64,000 bases of DNA from NCBI GenBank assembly GCA_038093975.1, contig JBBPTG010000041.1, forward strand, positions 114,334-178,333. Reading direction: 5' to 3'. This document shows, piece after piece, positions 1 through 13,786 of the stretch. Each line of letters begins with the position of its first letter. The stretch's first letter is position 1. The notes beneath the pieces are model-generated. The model had not been told where the DNA came from, searched no databases, and saw only the letters and a program-made list of their open reading frames with translations. The DNA comes from Chalciporus piperatus (lineage: Eukaryota; Basidiomycota; Agaricomycetes; Boletales; Boletaceae). The translations under genes and the position numbers were made by a program.

Positions 1-1325
1 AAGTGGCACAACTTGATCTTTGAATCGACCATACCAGCTACGCCGCATACACGACGATCTAGGCAAGAGCCCTCGAGGAATCTTCAAAGCTTCAAACTTA
101 TCACGGAACGTAAATGCGAAATACTCGTTGCCAGATTTGGTCGTTTTCGTGTGAAGCCTGAGAGCCCGTCGGCGACTGACAGCTGATCATGTGCATCATC
201 ATGAGGCCTGAGGGAAAATAAGTATCTCAGCCCTGCAGCTGGAAAGTTCATGAAATGAACCCATCGTCATACCGCTAACCCTAGGCCGAATTTCCGTTCC
301 CTGCTGGCTACTTTGCGGCCAATGCAAGGTTGTGAGACATTGGGAATAGGGAAGAGACTCTCTGCCAGATTGCGTAGAGTGTTCACAGAGCTTCGGACGA
401 GCGCATCTCACGTGGCGCACCTTTCTTTCCTCTGCGCCACCTGCTCCGCTCGTGTGCGTCGTCCAGCGCCTCCGCCCGGCTCCCAGTTTCGATTACATCC
501 GACAATCTTTCCCTCGCATGCTCCCCGAAGAATGCTGAATCCCTGTGGATCCCTGCGAATCGGTTTCCCGCGCCCTCGCAGCCCCAGAACGACCCGGAGC
601 TGGACAGTGGACTCCTTGTCCCTTGTACTCGAAGATGCCGCACATTCCACATGTTCAATTGTTCGATGTTGTATCTACTCACAAGACATACAATCAAACG
701 TTTCCCCTTGCTTTCCGTCTGCCCACGCCTTCGAAGTGAAGATAGCCCACGTTACTAAGGGTTCGTCCGTAAACAATAACTCCAAGTCGAAGAAATGGGA
801 ATTCGGCCTCGGGTTTTGCAGCTAGCTGTGGATTTTTCACAGGATTCTTTCTGATGAGAGACCTGCTTCGTGCGGGAGAAGCGGGAGGAAACCGATTTGT
901 TATCAGAACTGATCACTGATCGTAACAGGGGTAGAAGCTCACGAAGCCATGCGTCCAAGTGCTCGGAAAACAAGGCTGCGAACGATGAAACATGGTCTAA
1001 AAGGGATTCCCCTCACCGTGCTCTCAATCATAGTCATTCCCTCTCGCGTGACGGAATGATGGGTAAACCAACTTCTCGATCTGTCCTCCCCCATTCCAAA
1101 ACTACGGTTGAATTTATCGTAGCGTTGGGCTTCCTGGCAAAACGCTCGTAACATAATGTACCATGGTGTAGGAGCTGATGCATTTACCGCACAAACGGTA
1201 AACGTCGGTCATTTGCACCCCACGAGAACGTATGGGGAGTAGGTTCTCCCCAGCATTGGAGTACCGGGAATTGAAACGGGGACGCAGCGGATGAACCCTG
1301 AAATATAGACCGACGATTAAACGTA
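1..1325. other. Gene-poor stretch, nothing supported
   Basis: I find no reading frame here with family motifs or a plausible exon chain. Open frames on both strands (for example 313-825 plus) are rich in Ser, Arg and Cys and look like chance translation. It may hold untranslated sequence of a gene beyond the left edge. Confidence 0.4.
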
Positions 1326-1470
1326 TTATCACCTACCCCCGAACCAGCACCTACCCACCTTTCGGCACTACACTTTTTGGTAGTGATTACTCGACATTTT
1401 CGCTTGGCAACTAGCGATTAATAGGGACTGCCGAAAGGTGGGTAGGTGCCGGTTCGGGGGTAGGCGATAG
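1326..1470. mobile_element. MITE-like hairpin element with TA target duplication
   Basis: A 145-bp element. The left arm (1326-1366) and right arm (1429-1470) are near-perfect inverted repeats that share the stretch ACCCCCGAACC and the inner part CACCTACCCACCTTTCGGCA apart from scattered mismatches at the outer edge. About 60 bp of unrelated sequence lies between the arms. The dinucleotide TA flanks both ends (1324-1325 and 1471-1472), as expected for Tc1/mariner-type transposition. There is no coding capacity, so it would need a transposase supplied in trans. Confidence 0.75.
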
Positions 1471-1998
1471 TATCTAAGCTTCTGCCCGAGAGGAGAAGCA
1501 GTGGGTCTGAGTTTTGGTCGGCGTACTCGGGAGTTCGTTTAGATATGTGTGATCGTTGGCTCGTTCATGCATGCTTCCAGGGTTCGCGAAGCGAGCTTGT
1601 GATGGCAGCGATGTGAAGCATCGGTAAGAGTAGTCACCGGGAGCAACTAGCTGTGCTCCTCGGCGATGGTTGGGGGTTACCAAGGGATTGGATTTAGGGG
1701 CCTCGGTGAGACGAGCATGTTCATAAAATCTCTGTTGGAACCAAAAGATGCAGGTAGAAAACAGAGACAGGAAAAATGATCGTGCGTACTACAGACTGCC
1801 ATATTCGCGGTGAATCCCTTCCTTCGCGCCACGCAATCCTACCCGACCGCCTGAAGTATAGCACCGAGAACGTGGTAAACGAGATTCCGCAGGTAACTAC
1901 GTCTCGCAATCTCAGTAAAGCACGACGCCAACGTGTGCACGACTGCGTGTGCAGTCTCGTACTGAATTAGACGTGCGGTGACATCAAGGTAAGAGTAG
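1471..1998. other. Intergenic, 3' flank of SPC19
   Basis: No supported gene. The stretch lies between the MITE-like element and the 3' end of SPC19 and presumably includes the SPC19 3' untranslated region. The short open frames show no family motif. Confidence 0.4.
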
Positions 1999-2813
1999 TT
2001 ACGAGCGCAAAGGTTTCTTGTTCTGCTACGGGGTGGGTGAGAATGGTTATATCGTCTCAACTGAAACTCACCAATGCCAATATTTCAGACTCGAGGATCC
2101 TGACTTCCTCTTCGAGTCGCTCCCGCTGCTTTGATAGCATCTGTAACCTGCGCTCCTCGCGTTTATTGGCGGTGGGTGCAGTGGCTGCACGGGATTGCAT
2201 AGCCTGCGCTGCTTCTACCTATTGCAGGAACTCTCTCAACGTTCTGATGTCTTGTATCGGAACCAGGATGCGAACCTTGCTTTGGATCAGACCCTCTTTA
2301 CGATTGAGGGCTTTCAGACCCTTCTCTGCACGGTCCATGAGCTCGCTGATCTGTGGTTCGATCTCGTCCGCAAGGTCTGCTTTATATTTACGCACGGTGC
2401 CTTCGTCGATTAGGAGAAAGACCTGGAGGGACGAGTCAGCTCACCCGAGGATAATATACGAAATAGATAGATACCTTTTGATTCTCCAGGACCTTGTTCA
2501 TCCTCGGTAGGTCAAATGTTCCATTACGGAGGAGCTGTTGAGCCTCGTGCGCCTGGTTGGGGTGAGTGCGGTCGTTGATCAGCTATATGAGCTGTATTAC
2601 CTCTTCGCAACAATTTTCCATCGCAAGCACGCATTCTCGCAAATTTGGAGGGCAGACTGCATTTGCATCTCCACGATACAAGTCGTGTGCCCCTGCAAAG
2701 ACGGATTCCCTTGGTCTGGGGAGTGCTGACAGACGCTTCATCAGGATCAGGGAACGCGTTAACACGTTGCGGATGACATTTGTCGGAGATTCAAGCACAG
2801 AGTGTAATACCAA
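1999..2813 (-). CDS. SPC19: DASH complex subunit Spc19
   Basis: Spc19 is a subunit of the DASH/Dam1 complex, which couples kinetochores to spindle microtubules. I read five exons on the minus strand: 2813-2601, 2552-2475, 2422-2276, 2218-2072 and 2025-1999. GT-AG introns of 46-57 nt join them, giving about 203 residues, somewhat longer than yeast Spc19. Family motifs are the N-terminal NLRECVLAMENCCEE, then RNGTFDLPRMNKVLE, then ADLADEIEPQISELMDRAE and a run ending KEGLIQSK. The Lys/Glu-rich last third (KQRERLEEEVRILESEI) looks like coiled coil. In-frame stops at about 2585-2583 and 2221-2219 fall inside introns, so the gene is intact. The last intron is the least certain; without it the protein would end a few residues after ILALV. 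The gene is divergent from the hydrophobin gene across about 570 bp. Confidence 0.85.
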
Positions 2814-3304
2814 GTAGGCTTATACTACTAAGTATTGGTACATCATCGCTATGACAGTCAACTCATCGTCAAACCCGGCTGAGCAAGATACTCCAAAGCT
2901 TGCTATGCTGGCGATACCCGGAGACGGGGGCAGAGGCTCTGCTCAGCGCTTGACTTTTCTCTGTGCCGACCCTGCTTATACTTCCCAAACCACCTACATC
3001 AGCCTGCCGAGAAACTCGAAACTTTTCGTGCCCGTTTTTCTTTATGGCTAGAGCATCAGGTAATTCCCTTATTTGTGAAGAGCCAACCAACCAGAGCTCA
3101 CAAATCATGCCAAAAGACTCGTCAAAAGCGTTACGTGACTATGCTGCTCGACTGATGTATATTTTCTCGCTTTTCTCGCTTGAACAACATCCAGAACGAT
3201 CGATGCCGACATATCTTTGTCGTTGTCCTCGTGGACTCGGAGCTAGACCATGATTTTTACGACACACGTACAGCCGGACTGACCCAGACCACAGGGTCCC
3301 CAGG

Positions 3305-3311
3305 TATAAAA
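3305..3311 (+). promoter_or_regulatory. TATA box of the hydrophobin gene
   Basis: TATAAAA lies 75-81 bp upstream of the hydrophobin ATG. It is followed by a pyrimidine-rich leader with CAACTCATCCTC-type sequence and a short CAACC before the ATG, the usual layout of strongly expressed fungal genes. The rest of 2814-3385, shared with divergent SPC19, shows no other clear signal. Confidence 0.65.
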
Positions 3312-3385
3312 GAGCAGCCAGAGCGACATCTAACTCACAACTCATCCTCTCCTTTATTCTGCAACTCATTCCTCTATCAACCAAC

Positions 3386-3822
3386 ATGTTCGCTCGTGTC
3401 TTCGCTCTCCTTCCCCTTGCACTCCTTGCCTCTGCTTCGCACCTTGAGGCACGCGACCAGTGCAGCGGTGGCTCGATCAGCTGCTGCAACAGCGTCCAGA
3501 CGGTATATTGACCGATCTCCTTTGTCCGTGGACTCGACTGACGCTTTTCTGTGACTCAGGTTGACCAGGCCGACTTCTTGTGCGGGGCATTGGGTCTCCT
3601 CGAAGCAGCTCAGAATGCTGGGGGTCTCGTCGGCTCGAACTGCTCGCCGCTCACTCTCGTCGGCACCGGTCAGGGTTGCGCTGCTCAACAACAATCCGTA
3701 TGCTGCACGAACAACCAATTCGTAAGTATTTTGTAACCCGCACTAAGTTTATTGGGCGCTGAATCTGGTTTTAGAACGGGCTGGTCAACCTTGGTTGCAC
3801 TCCTATCAACGTCAATGCTTAG
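3386..3822 (+). CDS. Class I hydrophobin
   Basis: A small secreted amphipathic protein that would self-assemble at air-water interfaces and coat hyphae or spores. Three exons: 3386-3502, 3560-3721 and 3775-3822, with GT-AG introns of 57 and 53 nt, giving 108 residues. The N-terminus (MFARVFALLPLALLASAS) is a signal peptide. Eight cysteines follow in the hydrophobin order C-CC-C-C-CC-C: QCSGG, SCCN, FLCG, SNCS, QGCA, VCCT and GCT. The longer gap between the third and fourth cysteine positions and the hydrophilic loop AAQNAGGLVGSN fit class I. The intron placement, before VDQADF and before NGLVN, is typical of agaricomycete hydrophobins. A TATA box lies at 3305. The paralogue or role cannot be told from sequence. 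Confidence 0.95.
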
Positions 3823-5349
3823 GCTTTGAACACAGTCGTTCTCTTTGGGCTGCGCGTTTGTTTCGTATAGCTATCCTTCTACCTAATATACCTGGTTTTA
3901 AATCATTTGTGTCAGAGCAGTGAGCACAACGACGTAGCTTCAGATTTCGAGCCTGTTGGAAATCTTGTTCATGATCATCAGGATGAGTCTCTGATGAAGT
4001 GAAGTGACTGACAACTACATTTACAAGATTTATCTGTGCAACATATATGACTTGCATCCTATCGTAACGTTTGTCAAGAATATCCTGCTCACAACCCGCA
4101 TTTCCTTATAACTCTGTACTAACTCATTCTGAGACCGGAGAAAAATGCATTCTTTGTCTTGTGAATGTCGGAGAGCCCCATAGTCGCCACGGCAGGATTG
4201 CTGTCTACCGTATCCTCCTCAGCAGGTTAAGTAAGACATCGAAGGGGCGGAAATCATCGTCCAAACTCACAAATCCAGCCACCCGACAAGGCAGATCATA
4301 ATGTTTTGAGCGCGGAAGGGGAGGCGAAGTTGTGGAATGTGCTTGGCAAGGTAATCGAGAGGGGTGGGGGATTACGGTGGGATTGAGTATTGTACATTGT
4401 TATTTTTCGTCTCAAAATATTTTCTCTCGGGGGGTGTGCCGCAATCGAACGGGGAGGACAAGTTAGCAACAAGGGAAACCTCTACTGGTGAACTTCTATG
4501 AATGATTGCCTGAGGCGCGCTCACCTGGGGGGATAATCGTTGGAAACGTTCACAATGATGATCCATCGACACAGCGACTTAAATGAACGGCTGTTCAGCA
4601 CTCTTTCGTAGCTAAGTAAGCCTTCTCATTGGCTGGCAAGCACCTAAACGATCCCAAAGAGTGTCTTACAGCACGATTACTAACACCTTGTCCAAAACGA
4701 GGTTCCTAAGGCTGCCAAAAAATCGGTTAGGTTCGCAGATGTCGGAGACATCGTTAGACATTGTATCAACATTCATTCTAGCCGGCGGGTAAGGGACACA
4801 CGACTCGGAGGGGAACAAATGATGCAATGATCAGCGTCAATCGTCTCGCGTGTGATGCACTTGCGAGTTGACCTTCCTTCGGGTGTGTGCGAGACTGCGA
4901 GTCTTTAGTTGTCGTCTAGTGATCTGGTTTATCGTGACTTCTCTTTTCACATCGACCAGCTTTACTCACGCCGATTTGCAGCCGGCGGCAGCAGCGACGG
5001 GAGACGAAGATCGAGTATGTTTATCCAGCGTTTCGTTCGGCACCATGGTAACAGAAGCTGACCGGACTGGAGAACGTCTCGCTGTATGTCACTGGCAGTT
5101 ATGTTACGGATCTGCCTCCGGAAGATTATTCAATCTCTGTTCGGTATAGGAGGGAAGCCTCCTTGGTGAATCGGATACGATACGGTCAAGTGATCTATTT
5201 TTTTTCCTCGAGGTCGAAGTTCCGGTAGGAGATCTCGCAGCATGTCTGAGGTGATGGATGCTGTGCCTTGGACACCCTGATTTGGCAGTTTGTTCCCATG
5301 GGCATCCAGTTAACAGCCATTTCCAAATTTTACAAAGTTACGAGTTGAC
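3823..5349. other. Intergenic stretch between hydrophobin and MEF1
   Basis: No gene could be supported in these 1.5 kb. The open frames (4071-4301 plus, 4372-4572 minus, 4868-5149 plus) carry no family motif and cannot be chained by convincing splice sites. The region must hold the hydrophobin 3' end and the MEF1 promoter. No clear TATA box precedes MEF1. Confidence 0.4.
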
Positions 5350-8204
<2,855 letters not shown>

Positions 8205-8458
8205 GCCAACGCACGGTGATCATACTGAGATGTGCATCACATAGAGATCTAGAGTGAGCATTTTCGTCACGCTCGATAGAATTTCTCCCATCATACTGTA
8301 CGCACCAATATATTATCTCAATCATTATTGAATACCACAACTCTCATGATAAAAATTCGTTGTTGATATATCAACCTCTGTGCTCGAGTGCATCACCCTG
8401 TAAGTTCTATCGTAGCCCAAAAATGCTAATACGTGAACAGCCCATGTTATTAAGAAGC
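8205..8458. other. Shared 3' region of MEF1 and SEC13
   Basis: 254 bp separate the two convergent stop codons. The stretch is AT-rich in its middle (around 8310-8350), where both transcripts probably end. No separate signal is evident. Confidence 0.4.
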
Positions 8459-9825
8459 CTAGCTGTTCACGTCGCTGACACACTCCCAAGTGCCCTTCAA
8501 GTTCTCCTTCCAGAGCGTCACCTTTCCGTCGCCACAGCTCACCGCGAGGATGTTTCCCGCGAGACTCCACGAGACACGCCAAACAACGTCAGGGAATTTA
8601 CCAGTAGTCGCGGGGGCGTTTGGTGCTGCTGTAGATGATGGATCAAGGGCGGTCTTGACCCACGGAGCGGTCGGGGTGTCTTTTGTCCAGATAAGCACAG
8701 ACTTGTCCTGTACCCCCCAAAAAATACTCAGGGTCGAATAATACGCAAGGTTTATTTGTTGCACGCACCTGTGAGGCCGTTGCGATGTAGCTTCGCGGAA
8801 GACCAATGTTGGGTGCCCATGCAACGTCACGAACCCAGTCAGTGTGCCCCTCCAGAGTCTCCTCTTCGATCCAAGATTGCGTATCTTCGCGGAAGCCCCA
8901 GATCTTGACGAGGTTATCACAGCCAGCACTGGCAAAACGCTTGAATGGGGCGGGCTGGGCTGGCGCGCCGGGCTGTTGTGGGTGAATGAGCGAGCCGGGG
9001 TGGGTGGCAGGTGCCCAGGACACAGCATTACATCCGATAGCGTGGCCGTTGAAGATGTCAGCTACCCATTGGCCGTCATCTAGTTATAAAACAAAACATG
9101 AATCACAGCGATATATATGGTCAACGCGAGGCGGTGATACGTGACGAAACGAACGGACCTTTGAATGTGAGTACAGAAAGCTTGCCATCCGAAGATGCAC
9201 AAGCCAAGATGGCACCGAGTTCGTGGGGCGCCCAAGAGATGGAGTTGACTGCGCATGGCGTGTTGGCCACGTCAGTGCAGACGAGTGAGTCGTTGGGGAA
9301 CGAACCTGAAGCAGTGTGTAACGTGTGCTCCTTCACTTTTGTCCATCCACCAGCTGAGGGTCCTTGTGTTTGCTCTCTCCAGATGAGCACCTTTCCATCA
9401 TACGAACACGACGCGAGGATGTTACCGAACTTGGGGTGCGCCCAGGCGACTTGCCATACAGGACCGGTGTGGCTAATGACGGAGAGGAAGAAGAGGTTAT
9501 CAATCAGTCGTATTTGAACGAGAAAGCCGAACCCTTTGAGTGTTTGACCTCCTGACTTGGATGGTTCACCGTCGACGACGTTGAAGACCTTGACGGTACG
9601 GTCGGAAGAGCATGTGGCGAGGCGTTTTCCGTAGTAGTCGAGCTGGGCATCATGCTTGATATGAAAAGCGAGACGAGATGAGCGTATGGTAACTGGGTTC
9701 AAAGCGTATGCGTACGATCATGTCCTCATGTGCGGTCTCGATGGGAACCGCATCGGTGGTCGTTGCGGACGGCTGTGAATGCCAATTGAGCATGGGGACG
9801 AAGACATCACGATAAGACTGACCAT
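8459..9825 (-). CDS. SEC13: COPII coat / nuclear pore WD40 protein Sec13
   Basis: Sec13 is a six-bladed WD40 propeller that pairs with Sec31 in the outer COPII coat and with Nup145C-type partners in the Y complex of nuclear pores. Seven coding exons on the minus strand: 9825-9823, 9772-9716, 9654-9533, 9472-9306, 9248-9159, 9079-8769 and 8707-8459, giving about 332 residues. Recognised stretches are [17 protein letters not shown] (joined over an intron), [92 protein letters not shown] and the C-terminal [16 protein letters not shown]. The first coding exon holds only the ATG, followed at once by a GTCAGT donor; it was chosen because the next exon lacks an ATG at the right place. The small first exon is the only uncertain part. 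Confidence 0.93.
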
Positions 9826-9954
9826 CTGAAAAGAAAATGTTGTAAGGTCGGTGACCGTCGGTCTACTGACTGGTGTTGGTCGTGGAGACGTGGAAGATTT
9901 ACGTGCGGAGGTCAACCTTCCACTTTGGTACACCGCCAAGTGAAATGACACTAT

Positions 9955-10450
9955 GCAGTGATTCGACGTTCGTACAATTATATTGCATGGTGACAACTCC
10001 AAGACTCTGAATCTCCACCGTATCCGTCCTCGAAATATCTGAATCTATTACTGTTTTCCATCTGCGATCACATACGCTCGCGACCCTCGCCTTCATACGC
10101 CCGTGCTCTCCGCCCCTTTCTTCGTGGCGTCAACGGCTTCATCGAGTCCTCCCGAGGTCGATTTCACGGAAGCACAGAGCGGGACGACAACAGTCTGGTC
10201 GCCAGGCCGCGCGGGGGTGTGTTTTCCGGGCGCCACAAGGGCATCGTTGAGCGGAGACGTCGTATTCAACGGTCCTCCACGCAGAGCGATAGACCACGCA
10301 GTAAAGAAGATCGCGAACACTACGAACGGGATAAGTAGTAGGTAGGAAACAAGCGGAAGGGACGTACGTGCACCGAATCCCGATCGTCCCTCCCATGCTC
10401 CCCTCTAAAACTTCTCCCATCTTCGCAGCAAACGAAGCAGGATCCATCGG
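9955..10450. repeat. Left copy of a diverged duplication (kinase 3' end)
   Basis: This segment resembles 12720-13265. Shared landmarks are a segment ending CATGGTGACAA, the block CCATCTGCGATCACATACG, the coding block from the kinase C-terminus, and GCGGAAGGGACGTACGTGCA at the far end. Both copies lie in the same orientation. The copies have many point differences, so the duplication is old. Confidence 0.7.
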
Positions 10451-11145
10451 TCGGGTAGCCCACGTAACCCACTTTTACTACCACCCGAGAATGTATGTCA
10501 ACAATTGCCATCGCTGACGATGGTAAAACCTCGTCATGTCTGCTTCGCCGACCAGGGACGTGGCAATGACCTCGGGTGGCACCAATACTTCTGCGATGAG
10601 CCACGAGTGCGTTACCAATCAGCTTCGTCCGCTCGAGCGTAGGTCGGGGGGAGGTAGACGGGTCGAAGCTGGCAACGTTGTCAGCATTGATGGAAAGGGC
10701 TATCGACGGAGAACGGAACGTAGACACACCTCCTATCGCTCCAACGGTCGTGTAACCACCTAACACCTTGCACACGAAAATGTTATCCCCAAATCCCCTC
10801 GGACCCACTAAACTCGTCGGCATCGAGGACCGACCTTATATTCAGTCCGGGATATTTCGCTCGCGCTTGTTCGATCGCAAGTCCACCTTGAGTTAAGTCT
10901 GTCGCCCATGTAATTACTGACGATCACCATGTCTCTCGCCATTTCCCACTTCTCGCTATCCAGACCTGCGATTGCAGCAAACTCGATGGCTGTATCACCT
11001 GAAACCGAAGAGGTGAGCATACCGTGACCGTTGTAGCCCGCATGAGCAGATTCGTGACCAGCGCGGCGGCGGCGGCCTCAGGAGATGACAGCGATACGGG
11101 TGGATGCAAGCGGCTGGGCTACGTAGGCTGTTTTCATGGATGAAC
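10093..11145 (-). pseudogene. Decayed dihydroxyacetone kinase
   Basis: Dihydroxyacetone kinase phosphorylates dihydroxyacetone with ATP and has an N-terminal DAK1 and a C-terminal DAK2 domain. On the minus strand, pieces of both appear in the right order but in different frames. DAK1 pieces are TRIAVIS then a stop (about 11095), HAGYNGHGMLTSSVSGD, VSNYMGDRL, GGLAIEQARAKYPGLN, LVGPRGFGDNIFVCKVLG, and GHCHVPGR from the region around the catalytic His. DAK2 pieces are FAAKMGEVLEGSMGGTIG, AIFFTAWSIALRGG, ARPGDQTVV, and GGLDEAVDATKKGAEST at the end. The total span of about 1 kb is far shorter than the roughly 590-codon family norm, and stops and frame changes separate the blocks. It cannot encode an active enzyme. 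The identification rests on motif order, which is distinctive. Confidence 0.75.
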
Positions 11146-11249
11146 AGATTGCGCGTTACCCGTTTACGTGCGCGGGATTATGGTCCACTTTGACCGTCAG
11201 AGAGGACTGGTACAAAGGAAAACTGTTTCTGTGTTACATTGACACATAT

Positions 11250-12525
11250 TTAGCCCTGAACATTGACGATGGGCTTTGATGCGGACGAGAGTAAATAGCT
11301 GAACATGTCACCTGGGGCTCCGTCAGCCGACAAGACATCCATCCCATCTGCATCACGATAGATGGTATCTATGTACTCGCGGGCACCAGAGAAGTGAGCA
11401 ACCTTGCAGCAAGTAGCATGCAGGTCAAGCAGCTCCCGCGAAGGAACCGCAAGGTTTACGGGATCCGAGGTCGTGAATGTGACCAACTTGGGCTGCTTGA
11501 AGTAGGGGAGGTCCCCACCGAACAACTTGATCGCATACGTATTCTCCGCAGACTGTAGTTAAATGGTGCCAGATAAATGTTGTGGCAAGAAAATATGCAG
11601 CAACGCCCGAACTCACTGTGGATTCGAAGTACAACTCCAACCGACCAAATAAGTCGTGCACATTCGGGTCCATAGACATGACATTGGTCAAGGAATGAAC
11701 TTTCTCCCCATTGAACTTCTCAATGTCATAATGGAATTGTTTGAGAACGGCGGAGTAGTTAAGCTGGGTGTCTAGACGTGAGTTGCTCACTATAACGGGA
11801 GTACCTGTGGTCACACACCTTGCGCTCATCCTCTGATTTAGAGTCCACACCAAAGAATGTAGACTCTGGAATAATATGGGCACACCGTGTGTAGACTCCA
11901 CAGGCCTTCGGATCGAGTTGGGCATTAATATCCTCGGGGACTCCACGGTCAAGAAACCCCGTTACGACACATTTCCAGTTGTCTCGAATCAGAGCCTATG
12001 CAAAGAGAGCAGTAAGAAAGAGAGATGAAGAATACAGTTGCCATCGTTCACTGACAAGAGCTTTGGCAGCCTTGTGATCCCTGGGAGCCTGGGTAATGTC
12101 GACCTTCACCTGCTCCTTCGTGATTTCAAAAGAGGACCTTGAAGAATGTTCACTGGTATTCGGAGTTCGACCTCTGTACTTTTTGACTGGACAAAACAAA
12201 ATATAGAATAGGCATGCTGGCAAACGTAAGACTCACAAGATAAGATGACGTGACGCTCAAAGAATTCGCCAACATCGCTTAGGTCGCTCCTGTCCTCGCG
12301 CGAGTGTATGCACTTGGAAATTTTAGCGCGAATAGACGCGTTGGGAGCATGGAGCAGCAAGAAGCCAAGAATCCTGACATGGCGCAGTTTGTTCTCGGAG
12401 TTGGCGTTGGCGTGTTCCGATTCGTAGTTGAGGCACATGTTGTACGCGCTAAGGTGGTTGGGATGCTCCTCGAAAGTATTTTTCACTTCAGGAGAACTGG
12501 CCTTCGAAAGGGGAGTAGGCGGCAT
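11250..12525 (-). CDS. HNH-nuclease-domain protein (basidiomycete family)
   Basis: Five exons on the minus strand: 12525-12237, 12186-12056, 11995-11819, 11763-11617 and 11552-11250, with introns of 50-64 nt, giving 348 residues with no interruption. The N-terminal third (HPNHLSAYNMCLNYE, RHVRILGFLLLHAP) is a helical domain typical of this expanded basidiomycete family. APRDHKAAKALALIRDNWKC leads into the HNH_2-type core: CVVTG, CAHIIPES, then HSLTNVMSMDPNVHDLFGRL with the conserved Asn and His. The tail (FTTSDPVNLAVPSRELLDLH, HFSGAREYID) is also family-like. The biological role of the family is not established, and nuclease activity is inferred only from the fold motif. The gene lies between two fragments of dihydroxyacetone kinase. 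Confidence 0.85.
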
Positions 12526-12719
12526 AGCACAGAGAGGGGTCGGCAGTTGGAGAGCGACTCGGAAGTTAGCAATTGATTGAGGACTGACAAGATCATATCG
12601 AGCACGGTCACGATTATCTCATAACATCTGCCTCCGAGTCCTGGTCGTCGTCCAAATTTACAGTGCTGAATCTCGTCTAAATGGTGCATACCCGTTTGAA
12701 AGAAAGCAGTGAGAGCTCA

Positions 12720-13265
12720 GAATATTCGACGTTCAGCTCTTGCAAGAAACAACAGATGTGTCCAGTACAATCACATGGTGACAATCTCCAATCGGACTGC
12801 ACCATATTTGTGGCTATGGAGCAACGTTCGCCGACGCGTCTTGCACTCCTCTCACAAATCGTTCCACCAGGGCAGCAATACCACACGCTCCGGGGTCTGG
12901 CGGAAGCTTACAGGTTTCTTCTCCATCTGCGATCACATACGAGGCTCTCCAGAGCCTCGCCTCCATACCTCTTGTGCTCTCCGCTCCTTTCTTCGCGGCG
13001 TCAACGCTTCATCGAGTCCTCCCGAGCTCGATTTCACGGAAGCACAGAGCGGGACGAGAGTATCGACTGGCAGTCCGGTCGACTGGCCGCGCAGAGTCTG
13101 TTTTCTGAGCGCGACAAGGGCATCGTTGGGCGGAAACGTCGTATTCGGCGGTCCTCCACGCAGAGCGATGGACAACCCAGAAAGAAGATCGCGAATACTA
13201 CGAACAAGACGAAGAGTGGGTAACGAAACAAGCGGAAGGGACGTACGTGCACCGATCGTTCCTAA
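12720..13265 (-). pseudogene. Second, partial copy of the dihydroxyacetone kinase 3' end
   Basis: Minus-strand translation of 13260-12933 gives IALRGGPPNTTFPPNDALVA, then PLCASVKSSSGGLDEAL, matching the C-terminal DAK2 block of the pseudogene at 10093-11145. Here the frame changes inside the block, and the upstream DAK1 and early DAK2 parts are missing. Similarity to the first copy continues past the coding end to about 12720. The right border falls at about 13265, just before the palindrome-bearing element. The HNH gene separates the two copies, consistent with a tandem duplication that included or trapped that gene. Confidence 0.65.
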
Positions 13266-13409
13266 TAATCTACCCCGGCCCGGGATGGCCATCCCGGAAA
13301 ACCTGTTGTTTGGGCTGAAACAACACTCCAACGGGATGAATTGTTGTTGATTTCAAGGAAATGTGGTGTTTTGATGTTACGCTTGCTCATTCTGACACCA
13401 ATCCATCCT

Positions 13410-13786
13410 GTTGGGTGGTCAGAATTTAGTGCACATGTGCGCTAAATTGGATGGTCAACGGGATGAAATACCACACATTGCAGTGCAAATGACAATATGA
13501 TCGTGAATGTGCATTCAAGTAGAAATTCATCCCGTTGGAGCGTTAGACATTGTTGTGGTCGATTACAAAATTTAGTACACGCGTGCACTAACTCTGACGT
13601 TGGGTGGTCAGAATTTAGTGCACATGTGCGCTAAATTGGATGGTCAACGGGATGAATTACGATATCTTTAAGTGAAAATGACAGTAAATCCATCCCGTTG
13701 GAGTGTTAGACATTGTTGCAGTCAATTACAAAATTTAGTGCACATGTGCACTAAATTCTGTGGCTGATTGAATGGATTGTAATTAA
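13410..13786. repeat. Two tandem repeats of about 190 bp carrying palindromes
   Basis: The block beginning TTGGGTGGTCAGAATTTAGT occurs at 13411 and again at 13600. Both copies continue through a palindrome, GGATGGTCAACGGGATGAA, then CATCCCGTTGGAG and TTAGACATTGTTG, and end in a second palindrome. The units differ by small indels and substitutions. They lie 3' of the unknown minus-strand gene. At 13283-13302 a CCGGGATGGCCATCCCGG palindrome marks the left limit of this sequence type. Confidence 0.7.

Noticed and set aside
313..825. 170-codon open frame at the left end
   Set aside because: Ser/Arg/Cys-rich with no motif; overlapping frames on the other strand are just as open.
1195..1290. tRNA-like stretch with CAATTCCC on the minus strand
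   Set aside because: The T-arm stems do not pair and no A box is found at the right distance.
2219..2585. In-frame stops that seem to break SPC19
   Set aside because: Both fall inside short GT-AG introns; splicing restores one frame that matches the family.
12681..13350. Plus-strand frames of 180 and 213 codons
   Set aside because: Antisense to the kinase remnant; no motif and no relation to neighbouring exons.
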